A DNA stretch of 35,653 nucleotides from an uncultured Clostridia bacterium (GTDB taxonomy: Bacteria > Bacillota > Clostridia > TANB77 > CAG-508), in the NCBI GenBank assembly GCA_944387435.1, contig CALXEW010000018.1, positions 1-35,653 of the forward strand, written 5' to 3'. The notes beneath the pieces are model-generated. The model worked only from the letters and a program-made list of their open reading frames with translations, was not told where the DNA came from and did no database searches. Positions 7,231 through 15,019 of the stretch are shown piece by piece (within the stretch, counting starts at the first letter, position 1; each line of letters begins with the position of its first letter). Position numbers and translations under genes: made by a program.

Positions 7231-8376
7231 ATGTTAAAAAAAGTTGGGATACTTGCAAATGGAGGAGACGTATCAGGATTTAATGCAGTAATAAGAGCAA
7301 TAGTAAAAACAGCAGAAAATCATGGAGTAGAATGTTATGGTATAATAGATGGTTATAATGGATTAATAAAAAAAGAGTTTGAATTATTAAGTACAGCAGA
7401 AGGTGGAGAAGCTTTAGGAATTTTACCAAAAGGTGGTTCAATTATAGGTTCTTCAACAAATGCTAACCTTTTTAATTATAAAGTTGTAAATGAAGATGGT
7501 AGTGTAGAATATAAAGATTTATCAGATGAAGCAATTCAAAATATAAAAGATTTTGGATTTGATTGTATATTTACACTTGGAGGAGATGGAACACAAAAAT
7601 CAGCAAGAGATTTTTCAACAAAAGGTGTAAATGTAATAGGAGTGCCTAAAACAATAGATAATGATGTTGCTTGTACTGAAATAACATTTGGATATAATAC
7701 AGCAGTATCAGTTGCAATGGAAGCCTTAGATAGACTACACACAACAGGAGCAACACATCACAGAATAATGGTATTAGAAGTAATGGGAAGATATGCAGGT
7801 TGGATTGCATTAGAATCAGCAATAGCAGGAGGAGCAGATGTAGCATTAATCCCTGAAATACCATATGATATAAACAAAGTTGCAAGTAAGATAGAAAACA
7901 GAAAGAAAAGAGGAAAAAACTTTAGTGTAGTAGTAGTAGCAGAAGGAGCAAAACCAATAGGCGGAGAACTTACAATAATGGGAACAAGAGATAATGGAGC
8001 TGGTGTAGACAATACAAAACTTGGTGGAATAGGACAAGTAGTTGCTCAACAATTACAACAATTAACAGGATTAGAGGCAAGGAACACAACATTAGGATAC
8101 ATGCAAAGAGGAGGAACACCAACAGCATTTGATAGAGTATTATCAACGAAATATGGAACAAAAGCAATGGAATTAGCATTAGAAGGAAAATTTGGAACAC
8201 TTGCTGTAATAAAAAATGGTAAACTAGATTCAGTGCCATTAGAGGATGTTGTAGGAAATAACACAAAAATAGGAGCAGTATCAGGTAATACAGAAGAAAG
8301 CAACTTAAGAAAAGTAACAATGGATGATGATTTAGTAAAAACAGCAAGAGATATAGGAATAAATTTAGGAGATTAG
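7231..8376 (+). CDS. pfkA: 6-phosphofructokinase (group III type)
   Basis: The 381-residue enzyme phosphorylates fructose 6-phosphate in glycolysis. Seen in order: an N-terminal GILANGGDVSGFNAVIRA (the G-G-D-x-x-G-x-N phosphate loop), LGGDGTQKSA (about 116-125), PKTIDNDV with the catalytic Asp at about 143, MEVMGRYAGWIALE-type sequence near 184-198, and GYMQRGGTPTAFDR near 288. Gly at about 120 (GGDGT) is the residue linked to ATP use, while Lys at about 140 (PKTIDND) is the one usually seen in PPi enzymes. This mixed pair is known from ATP-dependent group III enzymes of actinobacteria. AGGAGG precedes the ATG. A decayed second copy of its 3' part lies at 9121-9230. Confidence 0.92.
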   Translation: MLKKVGILANGGDVSGFNAVIRAIVKTAENHGVECYGIIDGYNGLIKKEFELLSTAEGGEALGILPKGGSIIGSSTNANLFNYKVVNEDGSVEYKDLSDEAIQNIKDFGFDCIFTLGGDGTQKSARDFSTKGVNVIGVPKTIDNDVACTEITFGYNTAVSVAMEALDRLHTTGATHHRIMVLEVMGRYAGWIALESAIAGGADVALIPEIPYDINKVASKIENRKKRGKNFSVVVVAEGAKPIGGELTIMGTRDNGAGVDNTKLGGIGQVVAQQLQQLTGLEARNTTLGYMQRGGTPTAFDRVLSTKYGTKAMELALEGKFGTLAVIKNGKLDSVPLEDVVGNNTKIGAVSGNTEESNLRKVTMDDDLVKTARDIGINLGD

Positions 8377-8401
8377 ACAAAGGTTAAAATAGTATAAGAT
8401 T

Positions 8402-8455
8402 AACGTTTCCTGTACAGAGAATTAGAAATTTATATACGGAAACGTTATTTTTTTC
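8402..8455 (+). terminator. Terminator of pfkA
   Basis: AACGTTTCC (8402-8410) pairs perfectly with GGAAACGTT (8438-8446) and is followed by ATTTTTTTCTTT. It lies 26 bases after the pfkA stop. Confidence 0.8.
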
Positions 8456-8553
8456 TTTATTTTTTACTTTTTTATTTTTTCTATCTATACTTTTGTTTTA
8501 AGGGATTTCTGAAGGAGAGTGCCTAAAAATGTGAAAATTCATTTAAATAAATA

Positions 8554-8582
8554 TTGACTTTTGTGTTAAGCAATAGTATAAT
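8554..8582 (+). promoter_or_regulatory. Strong promoter with no plus-strand gene behind it
   Basis: TTGACT, exactly 17 bases, then TATAAT. This is one of the best sigma-A matches in the window. No plus-strand open frame follows before 9660; transcription would start near 8589 and run toward the minus-strand gene at 8691-8855. An AT-only hairpin (12-bp arms, 8629-8640 with 8657-8668) lies in the predicted transcript. Confidence 0.55.
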
Positions 8583-8666
8583 AACCTTAGTAAAAAGATG
8601 TTACAAAAATATAACACATATTTTACAATTATATAATAATTATTGATTTTTTGAATATTATTATAT

Positions 8667-8696
8667 AATAAAAATGAGTAAGGCTTAGCCTCACTC
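8667..8696 (-). terminator. Terminator of the small minus-strand gene
   Basis: Read on the minus strand, GAGTGAGGC-TAA-GCCTTACTC (8696 to 8676) is a 9-bp stem with one G-U pair and is followed by ATTTTTATT. It overlaps the stop codon of the 54-codon gene. Confidence 0.7.
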
Positions 8697-8855
8697 AAAA
8701 GTTGAATTTTTGGGTTTGTTGTCGGTATTAGCTTGGGTAGGGCTAATATCGACTTTTTCCTTGCTTAAACTAAATTGATATTTAAAAATACCAATGATGC
8801 CAACTAAAACTGAAATGCAAAGAATAACAAACCCTATTCCTATGTAAATCTTCAT
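8691..8855 (-). CDS. 54-residue single-pass membrane protein
   Basis: The minus-strand frame runs from an ATG at 8855-8853 to a TGA at 8693-8691. Its N-terminus, MKIYIGIGFVILCISVLVGI, leads a hydrophobic helix of about 23 residues, followed by KYQFSLSKEKVDI and a hydrophilic tail ending NSTFE. GGGTG sits 9 bases before the ATG. It has its own promoter (8989-9017), a leader hairpin and a terminator, so it is a complete transcription unit and not a chance frame. No family was recognised. Function is unknown: a small membrane regulator or a type I toxin-like peptide are options, but the long polar tail is not typical of known toxins. Confidence 0.6.
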   Translation of the reverse strand: MKIYIGIGFVILCISVLVGIIGIFKYQFSLSKEKVDISPTQANTDNKPKNSTFE

Positions 8856-8902
8856 AGGTTTTGCACCCTTTTCTTTAGTATTACACTTATGTCTTTTGGA
8901 CC

Positions 8903-8951
8903 AAGTGCATAAAATAATATTTATGCTTGATAAATATTATTTTATGCACTT
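8903..8951 (-). promoter_or_regulatory. Perfect 21-bp leader hairpin of the small membrane-protein gene
   Basis: Two perfectly complementary 21-base arms (8903-8923 and 8931-8951), starting AAGTGCATAAAATAATATT, enclose a 7-base loop. It lies between the minus-strand promoter and the start codon at 8855, inside the predicted 5' untranslated region. It could stabilise the mRNA or be a binding site. There is no T tract on the minus strand after it, so it is not an ordinary terminator. Confidence 0.6.
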
Positions 8952-8988
8952 AAGTCCCATAGAAAAGGGGAAAAATCCAACTGAAATG

Positions 8989-9017
8989 ACTATATCGCAA
9001 ATTTATCTATATGTCAA
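8989..9017 (-). promoter_or_regulatory. Promoter of the small membrane-protein gene
   Basis: On the minus strand, TTGACA (9017-9012), 17 bases, then TATAGT (8994-8989). The -35 box is a perfect consensus. The predicted start is near 8982, giving a leader of about 127 bases. Confidence 0.65.
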
Positions 9018-9120
9018 TATTTATTTTGTAAAAATCAATTCATAACATCAAACAAAAAATACACCTTGTAAAAAATTAAAAATAGAGTATATTTTTGTTT
9101 AATATTTTTATTTTGGTTCA

Positions 9121-9230
9121 TTAATAGGATTAGAAAGAAGAAATACAACACATTGTAATTAAGAAAAGTGTCAATGGATGATGATTTAATGAAAACAGTA
9201 AGAGATATAGGCATAAATTTAGGAGATTAA
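9121..9230 (+). pseudogene. Internally deleted relic of a pfkA copy
   Basis: Bases 9121-9157 resemble pfkA around 8062-8098 (TTAATAGGATTAGAAAGAAG against TTAACAGGATTAGAGGCAAG). Bases 9160-9230 then match the last 71 bases of pfkA with few changes, ending AAATTTAGGAGATTAA. About 200 bases of pfkA between the two blocks are missing. This is a tandem duplicate of pfkA (or a paralogue's end) that decayed in place, about 0.85 kb after the intact gene. Confidence 0.8.
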
Positions 9231-9275
9231 CAAATAGGAGACGAAGTCTTTCAAAATAAGTTTACAATTGAACAC

Positions 9276-9312
9276 ACAAAAAAGACCTATTAATTTAGGT
9301 CTTTTTCTATGT
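9276..9312 (+). terminator. Terminator hairpin after the pfkA relic
   Basis: AAAAAAGACCT pairs with AGGTCTTTTT around ATTAATTT, with further flanking ACACA/TGTGT pairing. It may work in both directions and is probably the old terminator of the decayed copy. Confidence 0.65.
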
Positions 9313-9334
9313 GTTTTAATTTTTAGGGGTTAAT

Positions 9335-9420
9335 AGTAATTTTTTAAATTTAAGCTGTGCTTACCAGCATTTTTCGACCCCTAATTCCCCTACGAAAAAT
9401 GCTTAATTTAAAAAATTACT
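9335..9420. other. Three-way-junction foldback element, copy B
   Basis: It has the same plan as 4046-4134: a perfect 16-bp outer stem (9335-9350 with 9405-9420), an inner hairpin TAAGC-TGT-GCTTA (9351-9363), a CC linker, and a perfect 11-bp stem (9366-9376 with 9393-9403) with a C-rich loop. Against copy A the outer stem shows one compensated pair change and the 11-bp stem shows five, with no base-pair broken. AGGGGT at 9325-9330 is complementary to ACCCCT in the loop (9377-9382). The remaining 9421-9659 holds AT-rich sequence and the pilin gene's ribosome binding site. Confidence 0.78.
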
Positions 9421-9659
9421 TAGTCACTTTATTTAAATATTGTAACAAAAATGTAATATGATTTTTTATATAAGGTATTTACAAATACCCTAAAAAACTA
9501 TACAAATAAATACGACAAAAATGTCTTAAATAGTAAATTAAATATATATACTTGTTTAAATTTGTAAAAAGAGTAAATACTATTAAAAATAGGCATTTAG
9601 TTAATAAAAATTAAACAAAAAGAAAAATAAGAAATTAACTAAAGAGGGGAGAATTTAAA

Positions 9660-11336
9660 ATGTTGAAAACAAAATTTAAAAATATGAAGGGTATCACTCT
9701 TATTGCACTTGTTATTACAATAATTGTACTTCTAATACTTGCAGGAGTATCAATTGCAATGCTAACAGGAGAAAATGGAATATTAACACAAGCACAAAGA
9801 GCAAAAGAAGAAACAGAACAAGCGGAAAAAAATGAAATGTCAGATTTAGCAAGCATGGAATCACTAATTAATGAATATCAAAATAATATTAGTATACCAC
9901 AAGTAAAAGATGAAAATCCAGGAGAATTAGAACAAGAAGGAACAGATACTTTTGTAATAAATAGTATAGAAGATTTAGTTTTTTTCTCATATGATGTAAC
10001 AACAAACGGAACTACTTATGAAGGAAAAACAGTAAAATTAGGAGTAAACTTAGATTTTAATTCAGATAAATCATATGTAGACCCAGATAGAACAGATTTT
10101 ACACAATATGGATATAACGGACCATTAAAACAAGCTTTAACATCAGGAACAGGTTTTAGTCCAATAGGAAATCAAGATAGAACAAATAGTTTTTATGGAA
10201 CTTTTGATGGAGATAATAAAGCAATATGTTCGTTATATATAAATGTGAATAGTGATGAAAATTTAGTAGCTGGACTTTTTACTAAAAATTATGGAGAAAT
10301 TAAAAATATAGGTCTTGTAAATACTAATATAATAGTGCAAGGAGAAGCAAATACTATAGTAGGAGGGCTAGTCGGAGTTAATTTCAATAATATGTATAAT
10401 AGCTATGTGTCAGGTAGTATAAATGCTATCGGAAAGGGATATATGCTTGTTGGAGGAATATGTGGAGCAACTAAAGGAAGTGCAAATGTTGAAAATTGCT
10501 ATAATTTGGCAAGTATAGAATGTAAAAATATTAGTGGAACACAAAATAATGCTAATATTGCTTGTGGAGGAATAGCAGGGCAAGCATCAGCAGAAAATTC
10601 GGGTGACAGCGAAGAAGTTAATATAGAAAAATGTTTTAATAGAGGAAATATAAATGCAGATGGTGGAAATACTCAAGTATTAGCTGGAGGAATTATAGGA
10701 GCTTCTAGTGAAAATAATACTAGTTCAAATATTAGAAATTGTTATAATAATGCAAATATACAAGGTGTTACTTCAAGTAATATGAATAGAAATGTTGGAG
10801 GAATTGCAGGCAGTTTGGTTTCAGCGACTTTAACAAACTGTTATAATGCTGGTAATATTATAGGTGTCAAAAACGGTGACAAAACTAGTGATACGTATTT
10901 GTTTAGAATAGGTGGAATAATAGGAAGTCAAAATAGTAATTCCTCAATAAATAATGTTTTTAATTTAAGAAATGTAATAAGTAAAAATAGTAGTACAGAT
11001 TTAAGAGTTGGGGGAATTACTGGAGGTATAACTAATAATGCTACTAATACAAGTGTAAATAATGCTTATAATACAGGCTCAATAGAAGCAGAAGGATTAA
11101 GCAGTAGCCAAGTTGGAAGTATAGCGGGAAGTAATTTAATAACATTTAGTAATTGCTTTTATTTAAAAGGAACTTATGATATAGGTGTAGCTGGAAGTGA
11201 AACAGTTACAGGTGTTACAGAATGGGATAGCATTGAAGATTTTCCAAGTGTGTTAAGTGTTGTAAATAGCGAAGGAGCATTTAAAGAAGATACTAATAAT
11301 ATAAATAATGGTTATCCGATTTTAGAGTGGCAATAA
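9660..11336 (+). CDS. Pilin-like N-terminus fused to GLUG-repeat surface domain
   Basis: This 558-residue protein has a prepilin-type leader: KNMKG followed by ITLIALVITIIVLLILAGVS (about 12-31). By family knowledge it is cleaved after the Gly by prepilin peptidase. A charged helical stretch (to about 75) precedes a repetitive region from about 190 to 510. This has at least eight copies of a (V/A/I)GGI(A/I/V)G ... N(C/A)YN ... (G/S/A)(N/S)I unit, which is the GLUG repeat, predicted to form a beta-solenoid. The usual pilin Glu at mature position 5 is Ala here, as in a large clostridial group. It is likely displayed on the cell surface, perhaps as an adhesin. GGGGAG precedes the ATG. No pilus assembly genes are nearby. 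Confidence 0.8.
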   Translation: MLKTKFKNMKGITLIALVITIIVLLILAGVSIAMLTGENGILTQAQRAKEETEQAEKNEMSDLASMESLINEYQNNISIPQVKDENPGELEQEGTDTFVINSIEDLVFFSYDVTTNGTTYEGKTVKLGVNLDFNSDKSYVDPDRTDFTQYGYNGPLKQALTSGTGFSPIGNQDRTNSFYGTFDGDNKAICSLYINVNSDENLVAGLFTKNYGEIKNIGLVNTNIIVQGEANTIVGGLVGVNFNNMYNSYVSGSINAIGKGYMLVGGICGATKGSANVENCYNLASIECKNISGTQNNANIACGGIAGQASAENSGDSEEVNIEKCFNRGNINADGGNTQVLAGGIIGASSENNTSSNIRNCYNNANIQGVTSSNMNRNVGGIAGSLVSATLTNCYNAGNIIGVKNGDKTSDTYLFRIGGIIGSQNSNSSINNVFNLRNVISKNSSTDLRVGGITGGITNNATNTSVNNAYNTGSIEAEGLSSSQVGSIAGSNLITFSNCFYLKGTYDIGVAGSETVTGVTEWDSIEDFPSVLSVVNSEGAFKEDTNNINNGYPILEWQ

Positions 11337-11371
11337 AGTGTTTTTAAAATAATTTTCTTTCATTTTTTAAT

Positions 11372-11420
11372 AAATAGGTAGTAGGATTCATGATGATTTT
11401 TACTACCTATTTTTGTTTTT
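11372..11420 (+). terminator. Terminator of the GLUG-repeat gene
   Basis: AAATAGGTAGTA (11372-11383) pairs perfectly with TACTACCTATTT (11401-11412) and is followed by TTGTTTTTTT. Confidence 0.85.
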
Positions 11421-11483
11421 TTCTGAAGTTTACTTTAAATAATACATTTATGTTACATTTACATTACGTTTGTGTGTCTTTAA

Positions 11484-11511
11484 TTGTAAAAAAAGGTTAA
11501 TATGTTATAAT
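11484..11511 (+). promoter_or_regulatory. Promoter of the FIST gene
   Basis: TTGTAA, 16 bases, then TATAAT, 34 bases before the start codon of the FIST gene. Confidence 0.6.
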
Positions 11512-11545
11512 TTGGGTAGAATAAAATTACAAAGGAGGAGTAATT

Positions 11546-12712
11546 ATGTTAAAATCAAACGTGGCATGGAGTACAAATGAAAATAGTTATGAACAAGGAA
11601 AGGAAACAGCAGCTAAAGCAGTTGTAGATTTAGTAGAAACTAAAGTTGCCTTTTTATATACATCAGTAGATAGTGATGTAAAAGAAGTTTTAGAAGGAGC
11701 TAAATCAGAACTTGGAACTGCACCAATAATTGGTTGTACATCTAGTGCAGGAATTATTACACCAGATGGATTTGTTACAGGAGAAAAAGGATTTACAGGA
11801 ATATTAGCTTTAGGAGACCCAGACTTAAAAGTAGGGGTTGCAGGCTCTGAAAGAGGAAAAGACCCAAGAGAAACAGGAAGAAAATTAGCAAAAGAAGCAA
11901 TGAAAAATGCAGGAGAAGATTGTGTACCAGCTTACTTCTATATGGTTGCATCACCAGCGGAGGAAGAAGAATACATCAAAGGAATTGAAGATATCGTTGG
12001 AAGAGTTCCAATCTTTGGTGGTAGTAGCGCAGATAATACAGTAGAAGGAAAATGGAGTATTTATACAAATGATAAAATATTTAGTGATGGAGCAGCTATA
12101 GCATTTTTCTATACAGATAAAAAGATGGGAAATGTATTTACAGGAGCTTATAATGAAACAACAAATTCAGGTGTAATCACGAAGATAGAAGGTAAAAGAA
12201 CTTTGGTAGAAATTGATGGAGTACCAGCTTTAAAGAAGTATTCTGAGTGGACAGGAGCAAAAGCAAAAGATTTAAGCGAAAATAATTTATTAGTAACAAC
12301 AATTACAAAACCTTTGGGAGTAAAAGATAGATTAGGAGATTTAATAGCAATACGTCATCCAATGTATGGAAATAAAGATGGTTCAATGAATATTGGAGCA
12401 AATTTAGCTGTAAACACAGCAGTAATACAAATGGAAGCAACAGTTGATGAGTTGATCGATTCAACTGGAAAAACAATGAAAGAATTAAATAAAGAAATGG
12501 ATGGAGATATAGGAGCATATCTTTTAGTTCATTGTGGAGGAAGAAGATTAGGAATAGGAGATAGAATAGATGAAGTTGCAAAACAATTAAAGAAAGAAGC
12601 AAAAGGAGTACCATTTATTGGAGTATTTACATTTGGTGAATATGGAGTAAAAGACCATGGCTCAAACACAACAGGTGGATTAATGTTATCATTTACAGCA
12701 TTTAGTAAATGA
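11546..12712 (+). CDS. FIST-domain (FIST_N and FIST_C) protein
   Basis: The 388-residue soluble protein has the FIST_N fold in its first about 220 residues (GCTSSAGIITPDGF, VPIFGGSSADN) and FIST_C after it. FIST_C ends in PFIGVFTFGEYG and then a short glycine-rich stretch (NTTGGLML). FIST domains are proposed small-ligand sensors, often tied to signalling or amino-acid-related metabolism. Here no kinase or output domain is attached. The strong site AAGGAGGAG precedes the ATG. The aldehyde dehydrogenase gene follows after 111 bp with no terminator between, so the two are probably co-transcribed and FIST may sense a substrate of that pathway (inference). Confidence 0.85.
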   Translation: MLKSNVAWSTNENSYEQGKETAAKAVVDLVETKVAFLYTSVDSDVKEVLEGAKSELGTAPIIGCTSSAGIITPDGFVTGEKGFTGILALGDPDLKVGVAGSERGKDPRETGRKLAKEAMKNAGEDCVPAYFYMVASPAEEEEYIKGIEDIVGRVPIFGGSSADNTVEGKWSIYTNDKIFSDGAAIAFFYTDKKMGNVFTGAYNETTNSGVITKIEGKRTLVEIDGVPALKKYSEWTGAKAKDLSENNLLVTTITKPLGVKDRLGDLIAIRHPMYGNKDGSMNIGANLAVNTAVIQMEATVDELIDSTGKTMKELNKEMDGDIGAYLLVHCGGRRLGIGDRIDEVAKQLKKEAKGVPFIGVFTFGEYGVKDHGSNTTGGLMLSFTAFSK

Positions 12713-12823
12713 AGAGAAGGGAAAAAACCACAAAACAAAAAAAATTATGTATGTACATTAGAAAATTTTGAAGATGGAACACAAAAGGTGTGTAAACCTG
12801 TAAATAATAAGGAGGGCGCAAGT

Positions 12824-14257
12824 ATGAAAAATTTAATAGGTTATGAATGGAAAGATGCTTCTAATGGAGCAACAATAGAAGTTGTTAATCCAGCAACTCA
12901 AGAATTAATAGATACAGTACCAAATGTAACAGATGAAGATGTAGATGAAGCTGTAAAAGTAGCAGTTGTAGAACAAAAGAAATGGGAAAAAGTATCTATA
13001 TATGATAGAGCAGATATTTTATATAAATTTGTTGATTTAATAGAAGAAAATAAAGAAAGATTAGCAACACTTCTATCTAATGAAACAGGAAAACCAATAA
13101 AAGAAGCAAGAGGAGAAATTGCAAACGTAAGAATTGGTGTAAGAGGTTTTGTAGAAAAAGCAAAACACTTATATGGAAATGCTATTGCAGAAGGATCAGA
13201 AGCAGGACAAGAAAAAACAATACAATTTACAAAAAGATATCCAATTGGAGTAATAGCTGCAATTATACCATTTAACTTTCCAAGTGATTTGTTCTGTCAA
13301 AAAGTACCACCAGCATTAATGATGGGAAATAGTATAATTGTAAAACCATCAAATTATAATCCATTAACATTAATTGAATATGTAAAATTAATGATTGAAG
13401 CAGGAGTGCCAGCAGGGTGTATTCAAATATTAACAGGAGATGGACCAACAGCAGGACAAGCTCTAGCTAGACATCCTGGAGTACATTTAGTGTCTTTAAC
13501 AGGTGGAACAGCAGCTGGAATTCAAACAATGGGAACAGCTTCAAAGAATCTAACACATGTTATGTTAGAGCTTGGTGGAAATGATGCATTTATCTTTTTA
13601 GAAGATGGAGATATGGATTTAGCTGTAAAAGAAACAATCTGGGGAAGATTATATAATGGTGGACAAGTATGCTGTGCAAGTAAGAGATTCTTAATTCACA
13701 ATTCAAGAAAACAAGAATTTATTGATAGAATGAAAGAAGTAATAGATGGGTTAAAAGTTGGAGACCCAATGAGGGAAGATACAGATATGGGACCAATGAT
13801 TAATATAAACGCAGCAAAGAGAATTGAAGAACAAGTAAACCAAATGGTAGCAGAAGGAGCAACAGTAGTTTGCGGAGGAAGAAGAGAAGACGCTTACTAC
13901 TATCCAACAATACTAGATAATGTAACAAAAGATATGGAAGCCAGCAAAGATATGGAAATATTCGGACCAGTAATTTCTGTAATCGGATTTGATGATGTTG
14001 AAGAAGCCATTGAAATTGCTAACGGGTCTAGTTATGGATTATGTGGATGTGTAATTTCAAAAGATGTATCAAGAGCAATGAAAATAGCAGATAGATTAGA
14101 ATGTGGTGGAGCTATCGTTAATGGAGCAAGCTTCTATCGTTCATTCGAAATGCCATTTGGAGGATGGAAACATTCAGGAATTGGTAATGAAGGCGTTATG
14201 ACAACATTAGAAGAAATGTCAAGACTAAAAACAATAGTATTAAAAAATATTTTATAG
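12824..14257 (+). CDS. NAD(P)-dependent aldehyde dehydrogenase (succinate-semialdehyde type)
   Basis: The protein has 477 residues from the ATG at 12824, chosen for AAGGAGGG ten bases upstream; a GTG at 12788 would put that site inside the gene. Catalytic residues are the general base Glu at about 249 in LELGGNDAF and the nucleophile Cys at about 283 in GGQVCCASKR, where the usual Thr after Cys is a second Cys. IIPFNFPSDLF and VKPSNYNP mark the coenzyme site. It oxidises an aldehyde to the acid; the substrate is not fixed by sequence, and succinate semialdehyde or a related compound is the common assignment. It lies between FIST and an iron alcohol dehydrogenase, so an alcohol-aldehyde-acid route is plausible. 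Confidence 0.85.
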   Translation: MKNLIGYEWKDASNGATIEVVNPATQELIDTVPNVTDEDVDEAVKVAVVEQKKWEKVSIYDRADILYKFVDLIEENKERLATLLSNETGKPIKEARGEIANVRIGVRGFVEKAKHLYGNAIAEGSEAGQEKTIQFTKRYPIGVIAAIIPFNFPSDLFCQKVPPALMMGNSIIVKPSNYNPLTLIEYVKLMIEAGVPAGCIQILTGDGPTAGQALARHPGVHLVSLTGGTAAGIQTMGTASKNLTHVMLELGGNDAFIFLEDGDMDLAVKETIWGRLYNGGQVCCASKRFLIHNSRKQEFIDRMKEVIDGLKVGDPMREDTDMGPMININAAKRIEEQVNQMVAEGATVVCGGRREDAYYYPTILDNVTKDMEASKDMEIFGPVISVIGFDDVEEAIEIANGSSYGLCGCVISKDVSRAMKIADRLECGGAIVNGASFYRSFEMPFGGWKHSGIGNEGVMTTLEEMSRLKTIVLKNIL

Positions 14258-14262
14258 TATGA

Positions 14263-14321
14263 TGTCCGATGGAGATATTTCTATAATAAAGGGAAGTATC
14301 TCCAAATGGACAAATTTTTTG
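14263..14321 (+). terminator. Terminator of the aldehyde dehydrogenase operon
   Basis: TGTCC-GAT-GGAGATA pairs with TATCTCC-AAA-TGGACA and is followed by AATTTTTTT. It covers the ATG at 14306, an argument against using that codon as the start of the next gene. Confidence 0.75.
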
Positions 14322-14335
14322 AAAAAGGTGATTTG

Positions 14336-14986
14336 ATGGATAAAAAGAAAAAAGCAATATTAGCAGTGGTTTCTGTCATAGTTTTACTTGTTGTTTTAGG
14401 AATAGTTTGGTATTTAGTAGTTAATAATACTAATGGAAGTTCTAATAATCAAACCAAAAATTCTGAAGTAAGTAAACTATATGAAACATTACAAGCAAAT
14501 AATGTTTTTAGTTTTGAATTGTCCTTAGATGAAGAAAATACTATGTATTATGCAAAATCAAACGATATGGCTTATATAGATACAGTTTTTAATGGAAAAG
14601 AAACAAAGTATTTAGTTAGAGATGGAAATACATATTTGTTAGTAGAAGATACAAAAACTTATTATACATATTCTAATAATTCACTAGAACTAAATAAGGT
14701 AACGAAACAATTAGGTGAATTAAAAGAATTAGAATATGAAACAGGAAGAGAAAGAATTAACAATGAAAGTTATTCTTATGAAGAATATTTCGGAGCAACT
14801 GATTTTGCAATGGGAGACTTTAAAGAAGAGTCAGAAGATGTAAAAACTAGATTTTATTTTGATGGTGAAGAACTAGCTTATATAAAAACAATAGAAGGTG
14901 ATAAGGAAGAACTTCTAAAAGTAAATATTTCTTATGATGTAGACCAAAATTTATTTAAAATACCATCAGATTATGGTGAAGCATAA
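14336..14986 (+). CDS. Membrane-anchored extracytoplasmic protein of unknown function
   Basis: The protein has 216 residues from the ATG at 14336, chosen because AAAGGTG precedes it and the upstream ATG (14306) lies inside a terminator hairpin. A lysine-rich start (DKKKKA) and one transmembrane helix (about 6-27) precede a Ser/Asn-rich linker and an acidic beta-rich domain. Repeating Tyr-containing strands such as TYLLVEDTKTYYTYSNN and FYFDGEELAYIKTIEG resemble the LolA-like/outer-surface lipoprotein fold, but no lipobox Cys is present. No family was recognised with confidence. It sits between the aldehyde and alcohol dehydrogenase genes, 33 bp before the latter. Confidence 0.6.
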   Translation: MDKKKKAILAVVSVIVLLVVLGIVWYLVVNNTNGSSNNQTKNSEVSKLYETLQANNVFSFELSLDEENTMYYAKSNDMAYIDTVFNGKETKYLVRDGNTYLLVEDTKTYYTYSNNSLELNKVTKQLGELKELEYETGRERINNESYSYEEYFGATDFAMGDFKEESEDVKTRFYFDGEELAYIKTIEGDKEELLKVNISYDVDQNLFKIPSDYGEA

Positions 14987-15019
14987 AAGGGGAATATAAA
15001 TAATAAGGAGGAATTTGAA

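Noticed and set aside
7970..8380. 136-residue minus-strand open frame under pfkA
   Set aside because: It is the mirror of the strongly conserved pfkA coding strand, gives a Leu/His-rich low-complexity product and has no ribosome binding site.
12713..12823. Spacer between FIST and the aldehyde dehydrogenase stays open in the dehydrogenase frame
   Set aside because: No ATG with a ribosome binding site precedes 12824, and the extra residues match no aldehyde dehydrogenase N-terminus. The AAGGAGGG site fixes the start at 12824.
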